From NCBI GenBank assembly GCA_905198825.1, contig CAJKEF010000029.1:1-9943 (forward strand): DNA of 9,943 nucleotides, written 5' to 3'. This DNA is from an uncultured Collinsella sp. (GTDB lineage Bacteria; Actinomycetota; Coriobacteriia; Coriobacteriales; Coriobacteriaceae). This document shows, piece after piece, positions 1-7,122 of this stretch. A model generated the notes under the pieces. That model was not told the DNA's origin. It saw only the letters and a list, made by a program, of their open reading frames with translations, and searched no databases. Both the position numbers and the translations under genes were made by a program. Position 1 is the first letter of the stretch. Each line of letters starts with the position of its first letter.

Positions 1-9
1 GTCAGCGGG

Positions 10-666
10 TTAGCCTTCCTTGCGGACTTTTTGCAGGTAGCGGTAGACGCTGGGCTCCGAGATGCCCAGCGCGGTGGCGGCGCAGGCTACGGCGCCCTTG
101 AGCATGAACACCCCGTTGCCGTTGAGGTGGCGAATGACGTCCACGCGGTCGCTCTGACCAAGCGACGCTACATCCAGCCCGCGCGCGCTCAGCAACTCGG
201 CAATGCTGCGGTCGATGAGCTCCTGTGTGGACTCCGAAAGGCTTTCGACCTCGATAGAGGCGGGCTCCGTGCGCGTCGGCGCCGCGTCGAAGCACGCCAT
301 GAGCTGCTGCGCCATGGCGTTGATGGAGCGCACGGTCGAGAGGTCGGTGTTGACGCAGAGCATACCGACGATCTCGTCATTCTCGCGGATAAAGTACGTC
401 GCTGACTCCAACGTCTTGCCGCCGGCACCGCGCCCCTCGTAGCCCGTAATAAACGGCAGGTCGCGATACTTGGCGTCGTGCATGATCTTGAGCGCCAGAT
501 CGGTGGCAGGACCGCCGACCTTGCGGCCGCTCACGATGCCGTTGCGAATATCGACGATGGCGTGGTCGGGATCCGAGAAATCGTGCAGCACGATTTCGCT
601 GTTTTTGCCGAGTATCTGCTCCAGGAAATCGACCATCGGCAAAAAGCGGCGTACGGTCTCGTTCAC
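10..666 (-). CDS. YheO/DauR-type PAS-HTH transcriptional regulator
   Basis: Likely DNA-binding regulator of the divergent purine genes. The 218-residue product has an N-terminal YheO-type PAS-like domain (about residues 8-115; segments such as EIVLHDFSDPDHAIVDIRNG and ESATYFIRENDEIVGMLCVN are typical) and a C-terminal helix-turn-helix (about 170-215; ATALGISEPSVYRYLQKV). The architecture and length match the YheO/DauR family, whose members sense small molecules through the PAS-like part; the ligand here is unknown. The start is the GTG at 664-666, because AAAGGAG lies 6 bases upstream of it and the YheO domain begins right there. An in-frame ATG at 715-717 would add 17 residues but has only a weak ribosome site. 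The stop TAA is at 10-12. Being divergent from the permease, it probably controls that promoter; this is inferred from position only. Confidence 0.86.
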   Translation of the reverse strand: MNETVRRFLPMVDFLEQILGKNSEIVLHDFSDPDHAIVDIRNGIVSGRKVGGPATDLALKIMHDAKYRDLPFITGYEGRGAGGKTLESATYFIRENDEIVGMLCVNTDLSTVRSINAMAQQLMACFDAAPTRTEPASIEVESLSESTQELIDRSIAELLSARGLDVASLGQSDRVDVIRHLNGNGVFMLKGAVACAATALGISEPSVYRYLQKVRKEG

Positions 667-672
667 GGGCGA

Positions 673-679
673 CTCCTTT
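673..679 (-). promoter_or_regulatory. Ribosome binding site of the regulator (decides a GTG start)
   Basis: On the minus strand this reads AAAGGAG, a near-perfect Shine-Dalgarno, six bases before the GTG at 664-666. It is the reason for choosing this GTG over the upstream in-frame ATG codons. Confidence 0.75.
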
Positions 680-799
680 GGGTGAAATCGGAAATGTTCA
701 TAACAATTTTTTCTCATGGTAACACGCTGTCCATCATCTCGTATATCCGCAGGTACATTGCGTAATACAGACGAACGGTAGGAATGTGGCGGTAAACGG

Positions 800-834
800 T
801 TGACCAAAAGAAAAGTTAGATGCTATTTTGACCA
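800..834. repeat. TTGACCA direct repeat, candidate operator or distal promoter
   Basis: The heptamer TTGACCA occurs at 800-806 and again at 828-834, 28 bases apart, with a related ATGACCT at 844-850. The first copy could also be a -35 element (TTGACC 800-805) with an 18-base spacer and TATTTT at 824-829, giving a second plus-strand promoter with a leader of about 180 bases. The even spacing, near helical periodicity, would suit binding of a dimeric regulator such as the neighbouring YheO-type protein. The function is not shown by sequence alone. Confidence 0.35.
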
Positions 835-865
835 GACACTTTCATGACCTGCGGAAATGCGTTAT

Positions 866-875
866 TTCAGCTGAA
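866..875. promoter_or_regulatory. Palindrome TTCAGCTGAA, possible operator
   Basis: A perfect 10-base palindrome with AT-rich, partly symmetric flanks lies 28 bases upstream of the predicted -35 of the permease promoter. It is a plausible protein-binding site, but short palindromes also occur by chance. The rest of the 667-1018 spacer is AT-rich and shows no gene. Confidence 0.25.
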
Positions 876-902
876 GAATAGTCTGATAACAAAAAATTAT
901 TA

Positions 903-931
903 TTGAGAATGAGAATCATCTTTAATACGAT
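903..931 (+). promoter_or_regulatory. Predicted sigma-70-type promoter of the permease
   Basis: TTGAGA at 903-908 and TACGAT at 926-931 are separated by exactly 17 bases, close to the vegetative consensus. An A-rich tract at 890-896 just upstream resembles an UP element. Transcription would begin near 938, giving a leader of about 80 bases before the ATG at 1019. It could serve the whole plus-strand gene set, although the hairpin-rich gaps before ssnA and ygfK may separate transcripts. Confidence 0.6.
904..918. promoter_or_regulatory. Fur-box-like sequence overlapping the promoter
   Basis: TGAGAATGAGAATCA resembles the 7-1-7 Fur consensus TGATAAT-n-ATTATCA, with mismatches at three of the fourteen specified positions. 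It covers the -35 and the start of the spacer, where a bound repressor would block RNA polymerase. Regulation by iron would fit downstream genes encoding many Fe-S clusters. Whether this organism's Fur-family protein uses such a box is not known from the window. Confidence 0.35.
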
Positions 932-1018
932 ATGCAATGAAGGCACAACCTCAACCCCGCACTGCGTCACAATAGAGCGTTAGATGCGAAAACAACTACT
1001 TCGAGGATTGGTGGTCAA

Positions 1019-2413
1019 ATGACCCAGGAGACGGTTACGAACGGCACTGAAGCCCTGTTCACTCGCGAAGGCATGCCTCCCGTTAAGGAAATGATCCCGT
1101 GTGCCCTTCAGCACGTACTGGCATCGTTTGCCGGCATCATTACCCCGGCGGTCATCATGGCCGGCGTCTACGGCTTTAATAGCCAGCAGAGTACCGACAT
1201 CATTCAGGTTGCGCTCATTCTTTCGGCACTCGACACGGCCCTTCAGGCCTTCGCTCCCTTCCGTCGCATCGGCGGCGGCCTGCCCATCGTCATGGGCGTT
1301 TCGTTCGCGTTCCTGCCGGCCCTGCAGGCCATGGGCGCCTCGGGCTTTAGCTTTGGTGCGCTGCTGGGCGGCGAGATCGTCGGCGGCGCCGTCGCGGTCC
1401 TCTTTGGTCTGGCCTACAGCAAGATCAAGTGGCTGTTCCCGCCTGTCGTGACCGGTACGGTCATCTTCTCCATTGGCGTCTCTCTCTATCCCACGGCTGT
1501 CAAGTATATGGCCGGCGGTATGGGTACGCCGCTGTGGGGCACCCCGCAGGCCTGGTGCGTCGCTCTTATCACCTTCGCCGTGGTCTTTGCGCTCGCCAAC
1601 TTTGGCAAGGGCACGCTCAAGCTGGGATCCGTGTTCTTTGGCATGATCGTCGGCATGATCGTCTCCATTCCCTTTGGCATGATCGACTTCTCCAGCGTCG
1701 CCACCGCTCAGGTCTTCGCCCTTCCCAAGCTCATGCCCTACGCGCTCGAGTTTGATCCCGAGGTCTGCATTACCCTCGCCGTCGTGTTCCCCATGGTTGC
1801 CATCCAGGTTATCGGTGACGTCTCCGCCGCCTGCCTGGGCTCCATCGACCGTATGCCCACCGAGCGCGAGCTCTCCGGCGCTATCGTGTCCCAGGGCCTC
1901 ACCTCTATGGTCGGCGGCCTGCTGGGCGGTCTTCCCACCAGCGCCCTTGGCCAGAACGTGGGCATCATCTGCTCCAACAAGGTCGTCAACAAGTGGGTCT
2001 TTGTGACCATCGCGGCCGTCTTTGCCATCGCCGGTCTGTTCCCGCAGCTCTCTGCCGTCCTTTCCGCTATCCCGCAGCCCGTCATCGGCGGCGCGACCGT
2101 CGGCGTCTTTGGCACCATCACCATGAACGGTGTGCGCATGTTCACCCGCGAGGGCCTCACGCAGCGCACTACCACCATCGTCGGTACCTCCGTCGTCTTT
2201 GGCCTGGGTATCTGGATGGCCAGCGGTTGCCTTGCCGGCGAGGGTATGCCCACCTGGGTGTCCACCGTCATCGGCTCCAATGCCGTAACCCCCACCGCCA
2301 TCATGGCCATTGTCCTTAACCTGATCCTTCCGCAGACGCCGGTCGTGGCTCAGCACATCGATGCTGCCAAGGACGCCGCCGTGGATCTGGTCTTGCCCGA
2401 GAGCAAGAAGTAA
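1019..2413 (+). CDS. NCS2-family purine (xanthine/urate) permease
   Basis: Integral membrane transporter of the nucleobase-cation symporter 2 family (XanQ/UacT/PucK/UraA fold). The 464 residues, close to the 466 of XanQ, are mostly hydrophobic helices with Gly-rich breaks and no signal peptide. Family marks are the TM1 Q31-H32 pair, GD at 266-267 in the TM8 segment, and GQNVG with Q312-N313 matching the NCS2 signature in TM10. By an alignment from memory, Q263 sits where XanQ has Glu272 and Q292 where it has Asp304, an unusual double loss of carboxylates. The ATG at 1019 follows a modest GGTGG at 1010-1014 and GAGG at 1003-1006. Purine specificity is inferred from the family and from the ssnA-ygfK-xdhD neighbours; xanthine, urate or guanine cannot be told apart here. 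Confidence 0.92.
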   Translation: MTQETVTNGTEALFTREGMPPVKEMIPCALQHVLASFAGIITPAVIMAGVYGFNSQQSTDIIQVALILSALDTALQAFAPFRRIGGGLPIVMGVSFAFLPALQAMGASGFSFGALLGGEIVGGAVAVLFGLAYSKIKWLFPPVVTGTVIFSIGVSLYPTAVKYMAGGMGTPLWGTPQAWCVALITFAVVFALANFGKGTLKLGSVFFGMIVGMIVSIPFGMIDFSSVATAQVFALPKLMPYALEFDPEVCITLAVVFPMVAIQVIGDVSAACLGSIDRMPTERELSGAIVSQGLTSMVGGLLGGLPTSALGQNVGIICSNKVVNKWVFVTIAAVFAIAGLFPQLSAVLSAIPQPVIGGATVGVFGTITMNGVRMFTREGLTQRTTTIVGTSVVFGLGIWMASGCLAGEGMPTWVSTVIGSNAVTPTAIMAIVLNLILPQTPVVAQHIDAAKDAAVDLVLPESKK

Positions 2414-2433
2414 CCAATTCGGTGCTATTCGTC

Positions 2434-2457
2434 GGCGGACGCATCGCCTCGTCCGCC
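2434..2457 (+). other. GC-rich stem-loop after the permease gene
   Basis: GGCGGACG (2434-2441) pairs perfectly with CGTCCGCC (2450-2457) around an 8-base loop, 20 bases after the permease stop. No T-run follows, so it is not a classic intrinsic terminator. It may act as an RNA 3' stabiliser or weak terminator. Confidence 0.5.
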
Positions 2458-2464
2458 TACGTCA

Positions 2465-2508
2465 TGCGGCGCCAAGCCGCACTTCAAAGGGTTGTCCCTT
2501 TGGTGAAG
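2465..2508 (+). other. Two further stem-loops in the ssnA leader
   Basis: TGCGGC/GCCGCA (2465-2470 with 2476-2481, loop of five) is followed at once by CAAAGGG/CCCTTTG (2485-2491 with 2496-2502, loop TTGT), which can be extended by CTT with AAG across a small bulge. Together with the stem at 2434-2457 this makes three consecutive hairpins in the 194 bases between the permease and ssnA. I could not match them to a known riboswitch by eye. Confidence 0.45.
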
Positions 2509-2595
2509 CGTTGACGGGAGAGGGCCCGTTTCCGGTGTAGGCCGGCGCTTCGCACTCCGCCATGTCAGAGGTGTCAAACCCCGCCCCTGATGTTG

Positions 2596-2602
2596 AAGGG
2601 AG
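2596..2602 (+). promoter_or_regulatory. ssnA: Ribosome binding site of ssnA (decides the start)
   Basis: AAGGGAG lies five bases before the ATG at 2608. An in-frame ATG at 2590 lies upstream of this site and has no good ribosome site of its own, so 2608 is preferred. Confidence 0.75.
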
Positions 2603-2607
2603 CATTC

Positions 2608-3963
2608 ATGCTTCTGGTCGCTAACGGTTCCGTCTTTACCCGCAACGCTCAGGCCCCGTTCATTCCAAACGGTGCGGTCGCCATTGACGGAGATACGATC
2701 GTCGAAGTGGGCCCCGAGCGCGAGCTCAAGGCCAAGTACCCGGATGCCGAGTACGTCGACGCCCAGGGCAACCTCATCATGCCCGGACTTATCAACTGCC
2801 ACACCCACATCTACTCGGGTCTGGCCCGCGGCCTTGCCATTAAGGGCTGCAACCCTACCAACTTCCTGGAGAATCTTGAGCAGCAGTGGTGGAAGATTGA
2901 CGACAACCTGACGCTCGACGGCACCAAGGCCAGCGCCTATGCCACGATTCTGGATTCCATCCGCGACGGCGTCACCACGATCTTCGATCACCATGCGAGC
3001 TTCTGCGAGATCCCGGGAAGCCTCTTCACCATTAAGGACGCAGCTCAGGAGCTGGGCATGCGTTCGTGCCTGTGCTACGAGGTCTCCGATCGCCGCGGCC
3101 AGGAAAAATGCGACCAGGCCATTGCCGAGAACGCCGAGTTTGCCCAGTGGGCCGCCAAAGAGCGTCGCGATAACGACAACCACATGATCGCCGCCATGTT
3201 TGGCGGTCACGCCACCTTTACGCTGTCGGACGAGACCATGGACAAGATGGCCGAGGCCAACAACGGCCTGACCGGCTTCCACATCCACGTCTGCGAGGGC
3301 ATGAACGACGTGTGGGATTCCCGCCTCAACCGCGGCGGCATCAGCCCCGTCGAGCGCCTGCTGCAGCACAACCTGCTGGGTCCCGACACCATGCTGGGTC
3401 ACTGCATCCACGTGACGCCTGCCGAGATGGATATCGTCAAGGAGTCCGACACCTGGCTGGTCAACAATCCCGAATCCAATATGGGCAACGCCGTAGGCTG
3501 CGCCCCCGTGCTCGAGTTCTTCCGCCGCGGCATCCCCGTGTGCATGGGCACCGACGCCTACACCCACGATATGCTCGAGAGCCTCAAGGTCTTCCTCATC
3601 ATTCAGCGTCACAACGCCGCCATGCCCAACGTGGGCTGGTGCGAGGCCATGACCATGCTGTTCGAGAACAATGCCAAGATGGCGAGCAAGTACTTCGATC
3701 GCAAGCTCGGTGTGCTCGAGGCCGGCGCTGCCGCCGACGTCATCGTCATGGACTACAAGCCCTTTACGCCGCTGAGCGAGGAGAACATCGACGGCCACAT
3801 GCTCTTTGGCATGATGGGCAAAAACTGCCGCACCACCATCATCAACGGCCGCGTCCTGTACAAGGATCGCGAGTTCGTTGGCATTGATGAGGACAAGATC
3901 AACGCGTGGACCATGGCTGAGTCCAAGAAGCTCTGGAGCACGCTCAACGATCGCTCCTACTAA
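2608..3963 (+). CDS. ssnA: SsnA-type putative aminohydrolase (amidohydrolase superfamily)
   Basis: Cytoplasmic metal-dependent hydrolase of the ATZ/TRZ-like amidohydrolase group, which hydrolyses C-N bonds or deaminates N-heterocycles; the exact SsnA substrate is unsettled. Its 451 residues are near the usual SsnA length of about 440. Visible metal and active-site marks are H65-T-H67 at the end of strand 1 (LINCHTHIYSG), H227-x-x-E230 (HIHVCEG), H265 in MLGHCIHV and D316 in CMGTDAYTHD. The N-terminus shows the small beta-domain opening typical of the group (LLVANGSVFTRN) and the C-terminus closes it with GAAADVIVMDY and TTIINGRVLY. SsnA is a known companion of YgfK and selenium-dependent molybdenum hydroxylases, exactly the neighbours seen here. 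A role in opening or deaminating a purine or purine-derived ring is inferred. Its gene is separated from those on either side by hairpin-rich spacers, so expression levels may differ. Confidence 0.93.
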   Translation: MLLVANGSVFTRNAQAPFIPNGAVAIDGDTIVEVGPERELKAKYPDAEYVDAQGNLIMPGLINCHTHIYSGLARGLAIKGCNPTNFLENLEQQWWKIDDNLTLDGTKASAYATILDSIRDGVTTIFDHHASFCEIPGSLFTIKDAAQELGMRSCLCYEVSDRRGQEKCDQAIAENAEFAQWAAKERRDNDNHMIAAMFGGHATFTLSDETMDKMAEANNGLTGFHIHVCEGMNDVWDSRLNRGGISPVERLLQHNLLGPDTMLGHCIHVTPAEMDIVKESDTWLVNNPESNMGNAVGCAPVLEFFRRGIPVCMGTDAYTHDMLESLKVFLIIQRHNAAMPNVGWCEAMTMLFENNAKMASKYFDRKLGVLEAGAAADVIVMDYKPFTPLSEENIDGHMLFGMMGKNCRTTIINGRVLYKDREFVGIDEDKINAWTMAESKKLWSTLNDRSY

Positions 3964-3977
3964 TTACAAGTAGATTC

Positions 3978-4013
3978 ACGCGCGTCGGGTGTTTCGCCGC
4001 ATCCGACGCGCGT
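3978..4013 (+). other. Long perfect hairpin after ssnA
   Basis: ACGCGCGTCGG (3978-3988) pairs perfectly with CCGACGCGCGT (4003-4013); four inner pairs including two G-U can extend the 11-bp stem to 15. It starts 14 bases after the ssnA stop. No T-tract follows (ATAGGCGG), so it is either a Rho-independent-like terminator without a tail or an mRNA 3'-end or processing structure. Confidence 0.6.
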
Positions 4014-4016
4014 ATA

Positions 4017-4037
4017 GGCGGCCTCCGCGGGGTCGCC
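4017..4037 (+). other. Second hairpin in the ygfK leader
   Basis: A nine-pair stem (4017-4025 with 4029-4037, two G-U wobbles) closes a three-base loop, three bases after the long hairpin. A weaker GCGCT/AGCGC stem follows at 4039-4053. Confidence 0.45.
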
Positions 4038-4066
4038 GGCGCTGTGCTAGCGCTACACCGTATTTG

Positions 4067-4092
4067 CGCCCGCCGCGCGGTCTCGCCGGGCG
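4067..4092 (+). other. Stem-loop just upstream of the ygfK ribosome site
   Basis: CGCCCG (4067-4072) pairs with CGGGCG (4087-4092) around a GC-rich loop that itself holds CCGCGCGG. It ends only eight bases before the AGGAG of ygfK, so it could influence translation initiation. This is an inference from pairing alone. Confidence 0.35.
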
Positions 4093-4100
4093 TTACAGAG

Positions 4101-4105
4101 AGGAG
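4101..4105 (+). promoter_or_regulatory. ygfK: Ribosome binding site of ygfK (decides the start)
   Basis: AGGAG, in the context GAGAGGAG, lies six bases before the ATG at 4112. The reading frame is open 41 codons further upstream, but that extension is Arg-rich, lacks a ribosome site and lies in the hairpin region, so it is not counted as coding. Confidence 0.8.
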
Positions 4106-4111
4106 CTCATT

Positions 4112-7111
4112 ATGAGCGACATCATGAGGCCGATCCCGTTTTCGCAGCTGATGAACTGGATCATCGAGGAGCATAAGACCCAGGACGCCATCTTTGGCGT
4201 GCGTAAGATGGTCACGACCAACCAGGAGGGCGCGCTTCCCATTTTTGACGAGCGCATCGAGACTCCGTTTGGCCCGGCCGCCGGCCCCAACACGCAGCTG
4301 GCCCAGAACATCGTGGCATCCTACGTGGCCGGCTCCCGCTTCTTTGAGCTCAAGACCGTTCAGGTTATGGACGGCGAGGAGCTCTCCAAGTGTGTGAACA
4401 AGCCCTGCATTGTGGCGCAGGACGAGTGCTACAACTGCGAGTGGTCGACCGAGCTCGAGGTTCCGCAGGCCTTTGCCGAGTACGTGAAGGCATGGTTTGC
4501 CTGCCACCTTATCGCTCGCGAGTACGGCCTGGGCAGCCCGAACGGTTTTGTCTTTAACATGTCCGTGGGCTATGACCTGGAGGGCATCAAGAGCCCTAAG
4601 GTCGACGCCTACATCGAGGGCATGAAGGACGCCAGCGGCTCTGACGTCTGGAACGAGTGCCGCACGTGGGCGCTCGCTAACTTGGACAAGTTTGAGCATG
4701 TCGACGCCGCGTTTGTCGAGTCCATCCCGGCGCGCGTCTCCAACTCCATCACCGAGTCCACGCTGCATGGTTGCCCGCCGGCGGAGATCGAGCGCATCGC
4801 GACCTATCTGATCACCGAGAAGGGCCTCAACACCTACATCAAGTGCAACCCCACGCTGCTGGGCTATGAGTTTGCACGTCAGCGCCTCAATGAGCTGGGC
4901 TTTGACTACATCGTCTTCGACGATACGCACTTCCGCGAGGACCTGCAGTGGGCCGACGCCGTGCCCATGTTCGAGCGCCTGATTGCCCTATGCGCCGAGC
5001 ACGGCCTGGAGTTTGGCGTCAAGCTGACCAACACGTTCCCCGTCGACGTGACGAGGGACGAGTTGCCCTCCACCGAGATGTACATGTCGGGCCGTTCACT
5101 GTTCTCGCTGACCATCGAGGCTGCCCGTCGCATTACCGAGCAGTTCGATGGCAAACTGCGCATCAGCTACTCCGGCGGCGCCACGGTCTACAACATCCGC
5201 GCCCTGTATGACGCCGGCATTTGGCCCGTCACCCTGGCGACCGACGTGCTCAAGCCCGGTGGCTACGAGCGCTTTAGCCAGATGGCCGGCGAGTTTACCG
5301 ACCTGGATGGCAAGCCGTTCGCGGGCATTTCGCTCGAGGCGGTGACCGCGATCCAGACCGATTCGCTCACCAATCCGCTCTACAAGAAGCCGCTGCGCCC
5401 GCTACCCGACCGCAAGGTCGCCGGCAAGAGCCCGCTTTCCGACTGCTTTACCACGCCGTGCCGCACGAGCTGCCCCATCCAGCAGGATATTCCCGCCTAC
5501 CTGGCGGCTGTTGACGAGGGCCGCTACGAGGACGCCCTCAACATCATCATCGAGCGCAACGCCCTGCCGTTCATTACCGGCACCATCTGCCCGCATCCCT
5601 GCGGCCGTGCCTGCGAGCGTGCATTCTACGAGCCCGAGGGCGCCCAGATCCGCGCCAGCAAGCTCAAGGCCGCCCGCGAGGCCCTGACTGCCGTGCTGCC
5701 CAAGCTGCGCGCCCAGGCCATCGCCAACGACGGCGAGCGCAATGTTGCCGTTATCGGCGGCGGCCCGGCCGGTCTGGCGACGGCGTTCTTCCTGACGCGT
5801 GCCGGCGTGCCCGTCACCATCTTTGAGGCCCGCGACTCGCTCGGCGGCGTGGTCCGTCACATCATCCCCGAGTTCCGTATCGCCAGCGACGATATCTCCC
5901 ACGACGCAGAGCTCTGCCTGGCCTTTGGCGCCAAGGTGCAGCTCAACGCTCGCGTTGATTCCATTGACGAGCTCAAGGCCCAAGGCTTTACCGACGTGGT
6001 CGTGGCCACCGGTGCCTGGATGCCCGGCTCTGCGGGCCTGGGCGAGGGTGCCGAGCTCGACGTGCTGGAGTTCCTCGAGGCCGCCAAGAAGGGCGAGAAA
6101 CTCGAGCTGGGCGAGGACGTCGTGGTCATTGGCGCCGGTAACACCGCCATGGACGCGGCCCGCGTGGCCAAGCGTCTGGCTGGCGTGAAGAACGTGCGCC
6201 TGGTGTATCGCCGCACCAAGAAGCAGATGCCCGCTGACGAGGAAGAGCTTGATCTTGCTCTTGCCGACGGCGTTGAGTTCTGCGAGCTGCTGGCGCCCAA
6301 GGCGCTCAACGGTGCCGTGCTGACCTGCGACGTCATGGAGCTTGGCGAGCCGGATGCAAGCGGCCGTCGCAGCCCCGTCGCCACGGGCGAGACCGTCGAG
6401 CTTTCCGCCACCACGGTGATCTGCGCCGTGGGCGAGGGCATCGATGCCAGCCTGTACGATGCCGCGGGCGTCGAGCACGACCGTCGCGGCCGCCTTGCCG
6501 CCACCTCTACCGGCGTCGAGGGCGTCTGGGCTGCGGGCGACTGCCGCCGCGGTCCTGCCACCGTGGTCGAGGCTATCGCCGACGCCGCCGAGGTCGCCCG
6601 TGCCATCGCCGGCGTGGACTTTAACAAGTACGTCGACTGCAACGAGCAGGCCGGCCGCGAGGACACCTGCTACGAGCGCAAGGGGTCGCTGTGCCGCGAC
6701 AAGCGCAACTGCACCAAGACCCGCTGCCTGGGCTGCGGCTCGGTGTGCGAGGTCTGCTGCGATGTGTGCCCCAACCGCGCCAACGTGGCAATTAAGGTGC
6801 CGGGCCTGGCCAAGCATCAGGTCGTCCATGTCGACGGCATGTGCAACGAGTGCGGTAACTGCGCCGTGTTCTGCCCCTACCAGGAGGGTCGTCCCTACAA
6901 GGACAAGCTCACCCTGTTCTGGAGCGAGGAAGACATGGAGAACTCCGAGAACGAGGGCTTCCTGGCCGTGGACGAGGACCACTTTAAGGTTCGCGTCGCC
7001 GGCACGGTCCGCACCGTCTCGGTCGATGCCGTCAACACCGGTCTTCCCGAGGCCGTCCGCCTGACCATCAGGGCTGTGCGCGACAACTATTCGTACCTTC
7101 TTAAGAAATAG
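4112..7111 (+). CDS. ygfK: YgfK-type multidomain flavin/iron-sulfur oxidoreductase
   Basis: Large cytoplasmic electron-transfer protein often labelled a putative selenate reductase subunit, but widely found with purine hydroxylases. Its 999 residues fit the YgfK family (about 1000). Order of parts: an N-terminal dihydroorotate-dehydrogenase-like barrel (about 1-430); a GltD/DPYD-type Fe-S region with C445, C450, C454 (CFTTPCRTSCP) and C493, C497, C501 (CPHPCGRAC); an FAD-binding fold with GGGPAG at 549-554; an NAD(P)H-binding fold with IGAGNTAMD from 673; and a C-terminal ferredoxin part. The last holds a Cys-rich block from C853 to C886 and a classical motif C911, C914, C917, C921-P. This suggests electron exchange between NAD(P)H, flavin and ferredoxin or XdhD. 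It sits 11 bases before the ferredoxin gene, so the two are surely co-transcribed. The direction of electron flow is not decided by sequence. Confidence 0.94.
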   Translation: MSDIMRPIPFSQLMNWIIEEHKTQDAIFGVRKMVTTNQEGALPIFDERIETPFGPAAGPNTQLAQNIVASYVAGSRFFELKTVQVMDGEELSKCVNKPCIVAQDECYNCEWSTELEVPQAFAEYVKAWFACHLIAREYGLGSPNGFVFNMSVGYDLEGIKSPKVDAYIEGMKDASGSDVWNECRTWALANLDKFEHVDAAFVESIPARVSNSITESTLHGCPPAEIERIATYLITEKGLNTYIKCNPTLLGYEFARQRLNELGFDYIVFDDTHFREDLQWADAVPMFERLIALCAEHGLEFGVKLTNTFPVDVTRDELPSTEMYMSGRSLFSLTIEAARRITEQFDGKLRISYSGGATVYNIRALYDAGIWPVTLATDVLKPGGYERFSQMAGEFTDLDGKPFAGISLEAVTAIQTDSLTNPLYKKPLRPLPDRKVAGKSPLSDCFTTPCRTSCPIQQDIPAYLAAVDEGRYEDALNIIIERNALPFITGTICPHPCGRACERAFYEPEGAQIRASKLKAAREALTAVLPKLRAQAIANDGERNVAVIGGGPAGLATAFFLTRAGVPVTIFEARDSLGGVVRHIIPEFRIASDDISHDAELCLAFGAKVQLNARVDSIDELKAQGFTDVVVATGAWMPGSAGLGEGAELDVLEFLEAAKKGEKLELGEDVVVIGAGNTAMDAARVAKRLAGVKNVRLVYRRTKKQMPADEEELDLALADGVEFCELLAPKALNGAVLTCDVMELGEPDASGRRSPVATGETVELSATTVICAVGEGIDASLYDAAGVEHDRRGRLAATSTGVEGVWAAGDCRRGPATVVEAIADAAEVARAIAGVDFNKYVDCNEQAGREDTCYERKGSLCRDKRNCTKTRCLGCGSVCEVCCDVCPNRANVAIKVPGLAKHQVVHVDGMCNECGNCAVFCPYQEGRPYKDKLTLFWSEEDMENSENEGFLAVDEDHFKVRVAGTVRTVSVDAVNTGLPEAVRLTIRAVRDNYSYLLKK

Positions 7112-7122
7112 GCGAGTCTCTT

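Noticed and set aside
667..807. An N-terminal extension of the YheO-type regulator to ATG codons further upstream
   Set aside because: The upstream starts lack good ribosome sites, whereas the GTG at 666 has AAAGGAG six bases before it and gives the normal family length.
2434..2508. Rho-independent terminator after the permease
   Set aside because: The stems are strong but no T-rich tail follows any of them, so I list them only as stem-loops.
980..3798. Two long minus-strand open frames (980-2356 and 2425-3798) opposite the permease and ssnA
   Set aside because: Composition is typical of antisense shadows of high-GC genes, and the plus-strand permease and SsnA are unmistakable.
3989..4111. 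A 41-codon in-frame upstream extension of ygfK
   Set aside because: It is Arg-rich, lies in the hairpin-rich spacer, lacks a ribosome site and is not needed for family length; AGGAG before 4112 marks the start.
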